NCBI GenBank assembly: GCA_023444705.1
Contig: JAEXMB010000085.1
Coordinates: 1-29,287, forward strand
Direction: 5' to 3'
DNA: 29,287 nt
DNA from: Pseudomonadota bacterium
Lineage (GTDB): Bacteria > Pseudomonadota > Alphaproteobacteria > Micavibrionales > UBA2020
The notes under the pieces: generated by a model
What the model saw: only the letters and a program-made list of their open reading frames with translations
What the model was told of the DNA's origin: nothing
Databases searched by the model: none
Shown here: one piece after another, positions 16,387-22,702 of the stretch
How the letters are laid out: every line of letters begins with the position of its first letter
Position numbering within the stretch: position 1 is the first letter of the stretch
Program-made: the position numbers and the translations under genes

Positions 16387-17037
16387 ATGAATAAAAAATC
16401 TTTCGCAAAAATTGCAGCCGTCAGCGCGATCGCGATGATGGCCGCCATGCATGCAGCTGGCGTTGTGGCTGCCCCCGTCCAAATCGGCGACCCCGTACAG
16501 GTCGACATCACCGCAACGGTGGAAAACACCATTAACGTTGCGGTCACCAACCCCGTGCGTTTCGGCCAGATCGGTGCCATGAACTCGCAAACCGTGACTG
16601 ATGCAGCCGAGGCCAGCGTCGCGCCCGACGGTTCGACCACCGATGATCCTGGTACCGGTTATGGTACCTCCAGCCCCGCTTCAATCGTTTTCGATCCGGG
16701 TGACAGCACCAACGTGGGAGCGGCTGACGTTGACATCACCGCAGCCTTTGAGAATACGGACCTCTACGTTACCTATGATACCTGCGAGGATCTGACTGGT
16801 CCGGGTACGGAAGTTTTCAGGCTGGTGTCGATTGAAGACAACCTTGCGACCCCGAACTCTCTGGATTGCGCAACTGCGGTAGCTTTAGGTGCTTATACCT
16901 TTGGTATGGGCACTACCGATGGTACGGGAGCTTTGAGCTTTAATATCGGCGCAACGATCCGCACCGATGGCTCGTCGGATACTGCATATGACGACGGCGC
17001 TTATACTGGTTCCGTGCAGATGTACGTCACCTACTAA
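16387..17037 (+). CDS. DUF4402 secreted pilin-like subunit (major candidate)
   Basis: A 216-aa secreted protein with a Sec signal peptide (MNKKSFAKIAAVSAIAMMAA, cleavage near VVA/AP at 28-29). The mature part fits DUF4402: an early strand with FGQIGAM, SPASIVFDPG in the middle, and the final GALSFNIGATIRTD ... YTGSVQMYVTY. Cys133 and Cys161 could form a disulphide, as in many pilins. The terminal alternating hydrophobic strand ending in Y resembles the strand that periplasmic chaperones bind. AAGGAGAA at 16373-16380 is a strong Shine-Dalgarno and a strong terminator follows at once, suggesting a highly expressed separate transcript, as for a major subunit. A pilin role is inferred from the chaperone and usher-like genes beside it; DUF4402 has no assigned function. 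Confidence 0.85.
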   Translation: MNKKSFAKIAAVSAIAMMAAMHAAGVVAAPVQIGDPVQVDITATVENTINVAVTNPVRFGQIGAMNSQTVTDAAEASVAPDGSTTDDPGTGYGTSSPASIVFDPGDSTNVGAADVDITAAFENTDLYVTYDTCEDLTGPGTEVFRLVSIEDNLATPNSLDCATAVALGAYTFGMGTTDGTGALSFNIGATIRTDGSSDTAYDDGAYTGSVQMYVTY

Positions 17038-17050
17038 GCGGCTTTGCTTA

Positions 17051-17090
17051 AAAAAGGCCCCATCCGTACAGGGTGGGGCTTTTTTTATTT
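17051..17090 (+). terminator. Strong terminator after first DUF4402 gene
   Basis: GCCCCATCC (17057-17065) pairs with GGGTGGGGC (17071-17079) with one wobble and a 5-base loop, followed by seven T. Partial read-through would give a high ratio of the first subunit over the downstream subunit and chaperone, a common design in pilus operons. Confidence 0.9.
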
Positions 17091-17145
17091 TCAAAAAGGC
17101 ATAAACTTGTCGTTGAGCCGTTCAGGGGCTTTGGCAAGAGGATGC

Positions 17146-17655
17146 ATGAAAAAGAAAGGTATTATCTCTGGTTGCGCGGCGTTGGTTATCCTTTGGATGA
17201 GCATGTCTGCATCTGCGCAGGAGATGACCGAGGTTGAGCGCCTGAGCTTTGGCACATTTGCCGTGGCTGATAACTCCATGCCGCAGACACTGATGGTGAC
17301 GCCCGACAACGATACGCTGGCTGATACGGGCATCGCTATCGGGCAGGGCGGGCAACGCGGTGTCTATGACTTTACCGGCCTGCCGCCGAACGTTTCCTTT
17401 TTTATCGACGTCGATGTGCCTAATCCGCCCAGTGACGGCGGGATCGTCTTTGATGATGAGGCGAACCTCACCTTTGGCGGGGGGGAGCAATTTACCGTGA
17501 CGGATTTCACGATCGGCGACGCAGGGGTTATGCAGACGGATGGTGCGGGCAATGCAACCATGACGCTGGGTGCGACCTTGCGGACCTCTGGCAATGGTGC
17601 GCGCTATACCGGCGGGAATTACAATGGGCAGGTCTTGTTTGTCCTTTATTACTAG
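17146..17655 (+). CDS. DUF4402 secreted pilin-like subunit (second)
   Basis: A 169-aa exported protein; the signal peptide MKKKGIISGCAALVILWMSM ends at ASA/Q (24-25). It has the DUF4402 pattern: RLSFGTFAV at the mature N-terminus, GVYDFTGLPPN, then NATMTLGATLRTSG and the final strand NGQVLFVLYY. No cysteines remain in the mature part, in contrast to the first subunit. The start at 17146 is set by AAGAGG at 17136-17141 and by the signal peptide; the frame stays open further upstream but runs through the terminator. The chaperone follows 17 bp after the stop. It is probably a minor subunit, tip or adaptor. Confidence 0.82.
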   Translation: MKKKGIISGCAALVILWMSMSASAQEMTEVERLSFGTFAVADNSMPQTLMVTPDNDTLADTGIAIGQGGQRGVYDFTGLPPNVSFFIDVDVPNPPSDGGIVFDDEANLTFGGGEQFTVTDFTIGDAGVMQTDGAGNATMTLGATLRTSGNGARYTGGNYNGQVLFVLYY

Positions 17656-17672
17656 CAACGAAGGTGGAGACG

Positions 17673-18509
17673 ATGAAAAATAAAATGAAATTAGTGGTTT
17701 GCGCCGCTGTTCTCATGACGGGCTTTATGGTGGCGGCCATGCCTGCCGTGGCCGAAATGATGATTATGCCGGTGCGCGTGTTCTTCAAGGACGGCGACCG
17801 CATGAAGACGCTTTCTGTCTTTAATAACAGCCCGGCCCAGGGGCTTTTTCGTCTTGAGCTTGAAAACAAGAAACAGGTGAAAGATGGCGGCTATGTCAGC
17901 CTGAAGCCTGAAGAAAAGCCGCAATACGACATGACCGAAATGCTGGTCTACAGCCCGCGCCAAATCTCCCTTGAGCCGCAAGGCAAGCAGGCCATCCGCC
18001 TGTCTCTGCGCAGGCCTGCCGAGTTGCCTGATGGTGAATACCGCGTCTATGCGCGGCTGACGCGCGTATCCAAGGAGGCGACAGAGCGCGACGCGGGTAT
18101 AGTAGCGCCCAGCAAGGCGAAAGCTGTGGTCGGTATCAATGTCGGCTTTGCGGTGCCTGTCATCCTGCGCAAGGGAAAATACGATACGACAGCGCGTATC
18201 GTTGATCCTGCCTTGATCCCGGCCAATCTGAAAGATAAGGATCCGGCGCCAATGGTGACCTTTAAGGTGTCGCGCACTGGCAAATACAGCGCGCTCGGGC
18301 GCGTGCAGGTCTTGTGGACGCCTGCGGGTGGCGAGGAGCGTCAGGTCGGCCTGCTCAACGGGGTCAATATCTTCCCCGAACTTGCCGAGCGTGATGTGAA
18401 AATCAAGTTGCAGGACAGGTCTGTTTCCGGCGGTCAGCTCAGGCTGGTATATAGCGGCACGGATGCGGACAAGGGGATTGTGTTCGACGAAAAAGTCTTC
18501 ACGCCCTGA
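17673..18509 (+). CDS. PapD-like periplasmic pilus chaperone
   Basis: A 278-aa periplasmic protein with a signal peptide cleaved near AVA/E (27-28). The first Ig-like domain contains IMPVRVFFKDGDRMKTLSVFNN, with R35 in the place of the subunit-anchoring arginine of PapD. The conserved block LVYSPRQISLEPQGKQAIRL, followed by DGEYRVYARL, is the PapD F-G region. A second domain continues to the C-terminus (about 165-278). It should hold DUF4402 subunits by donor-strand complementation and hand them to the usher. It resembles the archaic CU clade more than FGS/FGL types, by eye. The start at 17673 is preceded by AAGG and GGAG; a GTG at 17664 is an alternative. A terminator at 18528-18558 ends the unit. 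Confidence 0.88.
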   Translation: MKNKMKLVVCAAVLMTGFMVAAMPAVAEMMIMPVRVFFKDGDRMKTLSVFNNSPAQGLFRLELENKKQVKDGGYVSLKPEEKPQYDMTEMLVYSPRQISLEPQGKQAIRLSLRRPAELPDGEYRVYARLTRVSKEATERDAGIVAPSKAKAVVGINVGFAVPVILRKGKYDTTARIVDPALIPANLKDKDPAPMVTFKVSRTGKYSALGRVQVLWTPAGGEERQVGLLNGVNIFPELAERDVKIKLQDRSVSGGQLRLVYSGTDADKGIVFDEKVFTP

Positions 18510-18527
18510 TCACGGTGGACGTTGTAC

Positions 18528-18558
18528 AAAACCCCCGCTCGCTGAAGCGGGGGTTTTT
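18528..18558 (+). terminator. Terminator after the chaperone gene
   Basis: AAAACCCCCGCT (18528-18539) pairs with AGCGGGGGTTTT (18546-18557) across a 6-base loop, within a T run. It ends the DUF4402-chaperone unit and isolates the AMIN lipoprotein gene. Confidence 0.9.
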
Positions 18559-18598
18559 GTTATGTGAATCATCTTTAAGGTTATTTTAATTTTTTTAT

Positions 18599-18627
18599 TT
18601 GACCCAGATCATTGATTTCCCTAGGCT
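18599..18627 (+). promoter_or_regulatory. Possible sigma70 promoter before the AMIN lipoprotein
   Basis: TTGACC (18599-18604) and TAGGCT (18622-18627) are 17 bases apart in an AT-rich stretch just after the chaperone terminator. The -35 is good and the -10 weak. Confidence 0.35.
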
Positions 18628-18777
18628 TGTTGTGGGGTAACTAAAAAATGTTTTTTCAGGGGGCTTTCCTTTTTGTCGCGGGTAACTCGCCGTAGCCAGA
18701 TGGCAACAATGCCACGGGCGCGCGGGGAATCTTCTGTGTCCTGCGCCACCAAGGCAAAATCACAATGTACCGACCGC

Positions 18778-19992
18778 ATGGCGCGCATGCCCGCAGGGGC
18801 CTGGGCGCTTGGTGCCGTTGGAGCGTGCCTGTTGCTGCTGTCGGGTTGCACCTTTGCCGACCAGAACAGCAACGGCAAGGCGCCGCCGCCCTCTGCCGCC
18901 GCGGCTGCGCAACAGGCCGCAGGGCCAAGCCCGATGGACACGTTTCGCGCACTCGCCCCGCCCGAGGGGATGAAGTTCACGCCGCTGTTTTCCACTCCGG
19001 TCAAAGACGAAGGGCAGCGCTTCGCCCGTCTTGAACAATCCGTGCAGGCGCTGCGCAACGATTTTGACACCGTCACGCCCACGCTGGTCAGGCTGGCCGC
19101 GATTGAAAAAGATATCCGCGAACTGGTCAGCCAGTTGCGCACGCTCGACGCCGGCGCGCCGATCGTCGAGGCTGCACCCGTGGCGCCCGTGGCTGCGGCA
19201 CCCGTCGCGCTGACAGCGCCAGCGCCGCACACCGTCACCGCCCAGATTAAAACGCCGCAGGACAAGGCCGCACCGGCCGCGCCTGCATCATCACAGAACA
19301 GCTTACCGGGTAAGAACGTCACAGGAGGCACAGAAGCTGCGCCAGCCGCTACGGCTGCTGCCGCAGGCAAACCTGTTGCGTCTTTACCGGTTACCCCAGA
19401 GGCTGCGCCGACAGGAAAATTGCCCCCTGACGGTGCAGCCTCACCATCTTTGCCTGCAGCCGCGCCCAAACCTGTCGTTGCGCCCGTTGCCGCGCCTGCA
19501 CCTGCTGCAGACACTCCCAAGCCCGCCGCGCTGGACCTGACACCCGTGTTGCCTGAAGACGAGGAAGCACAGGCGCTGGCGCGGGAGGAAAACCTTGAGG
19601 CGCCGGCCGTTGCGCCGACGCCTGCGCCCGCGGCACCCAAAGTCGTGATGGGGCCAATTCTTGGCGATGTGCGTGCGATCCGCATCGGCGATCATATCGA
19701 CAAGACCCGTGTGGTGCTGGACGTCACCGCCAAGGCGCCCTTTACGGCGCGCCTTGAAAACGAAGGCCGCCGCCTGATCATCGAACTGCCGCAATACGCT
19801 TGGAAAGCCGATGCCGAGTGGCGTGCGCGATCGGCCACGCTGGTTTCGGGGTATCGCTATGCCGATGGCGCGCTGGTGCTTGACCTGCTTGCGCCTGTCA
19901 CCATCCGCCAGCAGGTCAGCCTGCCAGCGGGCGACGGCGCGGGGCCGCGCATTATGGTTGATGTGTTCTCGCCTGTGCTTCACGTTGAATAA
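18778..19992 (+). CDS. Lipoprotein with C-terminal AMIN domain
   Basis: A 404-aa lipoprotein. The signal MARMPAGAWALGAVGACLLL leads to lipobox LSGC (C24). A helical stretch follows (RLEQSVQALRNDFDTV ... IRELVSQLRTLD), which may form a coiled coil. Then comes a long Ala/Pro-rich spacer (about 125-285) able to span the periplasm, and from about 291 an AMIN-like domain: VRAIRIGDHIDKTRVVLDV, RLIIELPQYAW and a final MVDVFSPVL. AMIN domains bind peptidoglycan or target proteins to it, as in AmiC and PilQ. I chose 18778 because it gives a standard lipoprotein signal. A TTG at 18673 with AGGGGG upstream would add 35 residues of weaker codon use. It has its own terminator-separated unit behind the chaperone; a role in anchoring the fibre is possible but unproven. 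Confidence 0.82.
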   Translation: MARMPAGAWALGAVGACLLLLSGCTFADQNSNGKAPPPSAAAAAQQAAGPSPMDTFRALAPPEGMKFTPLFSTPVKDEGQRFARLEQSVQALRNDFDTVTPTLVRLAAIEKDIRELVSQLRTLDAGAPIVEAAPVAPVAAAPVALTAPAPHTVTAQIKTPQDKAAPAAPASSQNSLPGKNVTGGTEAAPAATAAAAGKPVASLPVTPEAAPTGKLPPDGAASPSLPAAAPKPVVAPVAAPAPAADTPKPAALDLTPVLPEDEEAQALAREENLEAPAVAPTPAPAAPKVVMGPILGDVRAIRIGDHIDKTRVVLDVTAKAPFTARLENEGRRLIIELPQYAWKADAEWRARSATLVSGYRYADGALVLDLLAPVTIRQQVSLPAGDGAGPRIMVDVFSPVLHVE

Positions 19993-19993
19993 T

Positions 19994-20020
19994 AAGGCTT
20001 TTTCCGGCCTTTAAATCTTT
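19994..20020 (+). terminator. Weak terminator after the AMIN lipoprotein
   Basis: AAGGC (19994-19998) and GCCTT (20007-20011) form a 5-bp stem, followed by a T-rich run. Short and therefore uncertain. Confidence 0.4.
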
Positions 20021-20104
20021 TTCACCAATTGTTGCTAGTATTGGATCAGGGCCCGCGCTCGCCGGGCTGATGATCTTGCAATCGCATCATTGGAGAACGT
20101 TTCC

Positions 20105-20704
20105 ATGACCCGTCTGGTTCTTGTGCTGGCATTGATGATGGCAGGTGCAACCGCCGCGCATGCGCAAAGCGGGGCTGTACCGCAGGCAGCACCCCAACCT
20201 GCACCTTCGGCTGTTGCGGGTGATGCCGTTGCTCCGCCGGTCAAGAACATGCCTCCGCAGATGCAGGGCCAACCCGCCGCACCGGATGCGCAGGCAGGCA
20301 TGCCGCCCGCAGCGGGCGCAACGCCGCCAACCGCCGCAAAGGCTGCACCGCCCGATGCGCAATCGATGATGCGCGAATTACAGGAACAGGGCCGCGAGGC
20401 CGCTGCCAAGGCGCGCGAGTTGCAGGCGAGTGATCCGGCCGCAGCCAGCAAGGTCATGCAGGATTACTATCAGATGCGAAATGAAAAAATACGCGAGATC
20501 CAGAAAATGGCCCGCACACAGGCGGCTGACGAACGTGCCAAAAAGCGCGAGGATGCCCGCGTCAAGGAAGCCGCCGCACAGGCTGAACGCGCCGCCGTCA
20601 AGCGTGACGCCCGTGATGACAGGGATCAGAATGCGGACTCTCTGCGCGAACGCCGCCGCGAGCGCGAACGGGAGCGCCGCCGTCAGGCGGCAGATGGCAA
20701 TTAA
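20105..20704 (+). CDS. Exported Pro/Ala-rich charged protein, SDPxAA family member 1
   Basis: A 199-aa protein that I do not recognise. The signal peptide MTRLVLVLALMMAGATAAHAQ ends at AHA/Q. A Pro/Ala/Gln-rich spacer (about 22-85) leads to a long charged helix. The helix holds ELQASDPAAASKVMQDYY (S109-D110-P111), and the C-terminal 60 residues are very rich in Arg and Glu (ERRRERERERRRQ). GGAGA at 20092-20096 sets the start. It is the first of three consecutive genes whose products share the SDPxAA helix motif. It is likely periplasmic; the highly basic tail could bind anionic polymers or the envelope, but this is a guess. Confidence 0.78.
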   Translation: MTRLVLVLALMMAGATAAHAQSGAVPQAAPQPAPSAVAGDAVAPPVKNMPPQMQGQPAAPDAQAGMPPAAGATPPTAAKAAPPDAQSMMRELQEQGREAAAKARELQASDPAAASKVMQDYYQMRNEKIREIQKMARTQAADERAKKREDARVKEAAAQAERAAVKRDARDDRDQNADSLRERRRERERERRRQAADGN

Positions 20705-20804
20705 ACCATAAATAATGCGCCGGATTGCGCCGTTGCATGGAACCTGATGCGCGGCACGGGCGTTATCCTTTCGTTGCCGTTCTTTTTGCCAAGGGGCTGT
20801 CGCC

Positions 20805-21230
20805 ATGAAACATATCGCTTTCGCCGCTGCTTTTGTGATGCTGGCAATGGCTTCTGCCGCTTTTGCCCAGCCGTCGTGCATTGATGCCGTCGCGCCGCAG
20901 ACCCTGCCTGTGACCAGCACGGATGATGAATTCCCGCCCGGCATAACCGAAGATGAAAAGCAATTCCTGATCCAGCGCCGTGCCGAAGACGAAGCCATGC
21001 GCAAGGAGATCGAGCAGCTGCGCCTGTCCGACCCGCAGGCGGCCACGCTGATGGAAAACAACTATCGCAGCGAACGCCTTAAAAAGCTCGAGGAATACCG
21101 TCTGGAGCGCGACGCCAAGCTCAACGAACACCGCAACGACCCGCAAGAGCAATTCAACACGCAAGAGCCTGTCTATAAAGACCCCACGCGCAGGCAGGGG
21201 GACATCAACGACAACCGCAGAGCGCGCTGA
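20805..21230 (+). CDS. Small exported charged protein, SDPxAA family member 2
   Basis: A 141-aa protein with signal peptide MKHIAFAAAFVMLAMASAAF ending at AFA/Q. The mature part begins with a single-cysteine segment (PSCIDAVAPQTLP). It then turns into a charged helix with QLRLSDPQAATLMENNYRSE (S75-D76-P77) and RLKKLEEYRLERDAKLNEHR. AAGGGG lies about 11 bases before the ATG. No known domain is recognised. The shared motif and order with its neighbours indicate common ancestry with members 1 and 3. Confidence 0.77.
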   Translation: MKHIAFAAAFVMLAMASAAFAQPSCIDAVAPQTLPVTSTDDEFPPGITEDEKQFLIQRRAEDEAMRKEIEQLRLSDPQAATLMENNYRSERLKKLEEYRLERDAKLNEHRNDPQEQFNTQEPVYKDPTRRQGDINDNRRAR

Positions 21231-21274
21231 CACATTTTTACGGCTATCCATTCAATAAACCAGGGAGACTTCAC

Positions 21275-21742
21275 ATGAAATACGCACCACTGATGATCGC
21301 TGTACTGATGGCGACGACAACGCTTTCTTTTGCGCCTGCGCAGGCCGCGCCGGACGAAGCGCGCGGCGGCGAGGCAATGGTCAGCCAGGAAGCTGTCATG
21401 GAGCAAAAACGCGAGGCGGCGGAGTTCAATAAAGAAGCCGTCAAGGAAAACAAAGAATTCTATAAAGATATGCGCGAGGATGATGAGGAGTTTCTGAAAG
21501 ACCTGCGCGAAGAAGATGTGGAGAAGTGGCGCGAGATTGACGACCTGCGCAGAAGCGATCCTGAAGCGGCCCGCAAGGAGCTGCAGGAATACCGTGCGGA
21601 GCGTCACAAGGATATTCGCGAACATCGTGAAGAGCAGCGCGAGGATGCCGCCGAACATCACGAGGATATGCGTGAAAAGCGCGAGGAGCATATCCGCGAG
21701 CAGAAGGAAGAACGCGAAGAGCTGCGTAAGGATGCACGCTAA
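21275..21742 (+). CDS. Small exported charged coiled-coil protein, SDPxAA family member 3
   Basis: A 155-aa protein with signal peptide MKYAPLMIAVLMATTTLSFA ending near AQA/A. From about residue 35 it is one continuous, extremely charged helix rich in Glu, Lys, Arg and Asp (KDMREDDEEFLKDLREED). It contains DLRRSDPEAARKELQEYRAE (S94-D95-P96) and ends EEREELRKDAR. It has no cysteines and no known domain. GGGAGA precedes the ATG, and a perfect 12-bp terminator with a GCAA loop closes the cluster. It is predicted periplasmic; function unknown. Confidence 0.77.
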   Translation: MKYAPLMIAVLMATTTLSFAPAQAAPDEARGGEAMVSQEAVMEQKREAAEFNKEAVKENKEFYKDMREDDEEFLKDLREEDVEKWREIDDLRRSDPEAARKELQEYRAERHKDIREHREEQREDAAEHHEDMREKREEHIREQKEEREELRKDAR

Positions 21743-21770
21743 GCCAAGCCGCAGAGCGGAGCGACACACG

Positions 21771-21799
21771 AAAACCCCCTGTGCAAACAGGGGGTTTTT
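21771..21799 (+). terminator. Terminator after SDPxAA cluster
   Basis: AAAACCCCCTGT (21771-21782) and ACAGGGGGTTTT (21787-21798) form a perfect 12-bp stem closed by a GNRA-type GCAA tetraloop, with five T at the end. Confidence 0.93.
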
Positions 21800-21855
21800 C
21801 ACATCATTGACAGGATGTTGATGGTTATGTTAATAAATGACAATTCTTCTTGATT

Positions 21856-21886
21856 AATACTCATTTGGAGTATATTAAATACTCAT
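21856..21886. promoter_or_regulatory. Repeated AATACTCAT box before the Nudix gene
   Basis: AATACTCAT occurs at 21856-21864 and 21878-21886, 22 bp apart (two helical turns). An inverted GAGTAT (21868-21873) lies between, forming GAGTAT-N4-ATACTC with the second copy. It sits in an AT-rich stretch 55-85 bp before the Nudix start, so it is a plausible operator. Confidence 0.4.
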
Positions 21887-21940
21887 ACAGAGCATTAGTA
21901 ACCGATTCCGCCGCCGCGGATAACCTGAAAGGACCAGCAG

Positions 21941-22630
21941 ATGACCACGCCAAAAAATCCCAAAGACATGAAGGCGCGCATCGTCAGCAAGGAAATCGAA
22001 TACAAGGGTTTCCTGTCGCTCTACAAGGTCACCATCGAAAAGGAACGCCACGAAGGCGGGACGGAAACCCTCAACTGGCTGGTCATGGATCGTGGCCATG
22101 CGGTTGCCGTGCTGGCCTATGATCCCAAAAGCGACGAGGTCGTGCTGGTCAATGAAATGCGCCCCGGCATGCTGTGGGCGGGCGACCACCCCTATGCCGA
22201 TAACCTCATTGCCGGCGGCATCGCCAAGGGCGAGAGTGCCGTTGATGCGGCTGTGCGCGAAACCGACGAGGAAGCGGGGCTGGTGCTGAAAGACCCCATC
22301 CTTGTCCACCCCGGTGCTTACGTCAGCTCGGGCGGCACGTCGGAGAAAATCGCCATCGTCGCCGGTATCGTTGACATGAGCAAAGCGGGCGGCATTCACG
22401 GTTGCGCCAATGAACGCGAGAACATCAAGTCGACCATCCTTAAGGCCGACGAGTTCATCCGTCAGGTCAAAACCGGCGAGATTGCCGACCTCAAGACGCT
22501 GGTTGCGGGTTATTGGTTCATCGAAAACCGCCCCGCGCTGCAATTGAAATATGCAGCCGACAAAGCCGCCAATGCCGACACCAAGGCAGGTGCCGCAAAA
22601 AAAGCCAATGACGCCTTCAAGCCCCGCTAA
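21941..22630 (+). CDS. Nudix hydrolase, ADP-ribose pyrophosphatase-like
   Basis: A 229-aa cytoplasmic Nudix enzyme that probably cleaves ADP-ribose or a related nucleoside diphosphate sugar to AMP and a sugar phosphate. The Nudix box is complete at residues 92-114 (GGIAKGESAVDAAVRETDEE then AGL); the position before DEE is Thr instead of the usual Ile, Leu or Val. After it, HPGAYVSSGGTSEKIAIVAG matches the ADPRase-type segment (PG, then E) used for substrate choice. The C-terminal 25 residues are Ala/Lys-rich and look disordered. AAAGGA lies 8 bases before the ATG. It is a single-gene unit between two strong terminators, with the AATACTC boxes upstream. NudF-like is the best subgroup call, but the exact substrate is not certain. 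Confidence 0.88.
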   Translation: MTTPKNPKDMKARIVSKEIEYKGFLSLYKVTIEKERHEGGTETLNWLVMDRGHAVAVLAYDPKSDEVVLVNEMRPGMLWAGDHPYADNLIAGGIAKGESAVDAAVRETDEEAGLVLKDPILVHPGAYVSSGGTSEKIAIVAGIVDMSKAGGIHGCANERENIKSTILKADEFIRQVKTGEIADLKTLVAGYWFIENRPALQLKYAADKAANADTKAGAAKKANDAFKPR

Positions 22631-22653
22631 GCAGGACGAGAAGCGCGTAAACA

Positions 22654-22685
22654 AAAAAGCCGGCAGAGCGATCTGCCGGCTTTTT
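22654..22685. terminator. Bidirectional terminator between Nudix and ALDH genes
   Basis: AAAAAGCCGGCAGA (22654-22667) and TCTGCCGGCTTTTT (22672-22685) make a perfect 14-bp stem with a GCGA loop. Symmetric A and T flanks let it serve both convergent genes. Confidence 0.95.
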
Positions 22686-22702
22686 GCTGTCCTGATGCGA
22701 TC

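Noticed and set aside
17044..17145. Upstream in-frame extension of the second DUF4402 protein
   Set aside because: It would translate the terminator hairpin and put 34 residues before a perfect signal peptide; AAGAGG supports 17146.
16387..17655. Spore coat U (SCPU)/CsuA-type pilins
   Set aside because: The C-terminal LGATLRT...YTG pattern and lack of the SCPU cysteine and core pattern fit DUF4402 better.
18621..19685. Minus-strand 354-codon Ala/Gly-rich frame opposite the AMIN lipoprotein
   Set aside because: Low-complexity antisense of an Ala/Pro-rich spacer; the plus strand has a lipobox and an AMIN domain.
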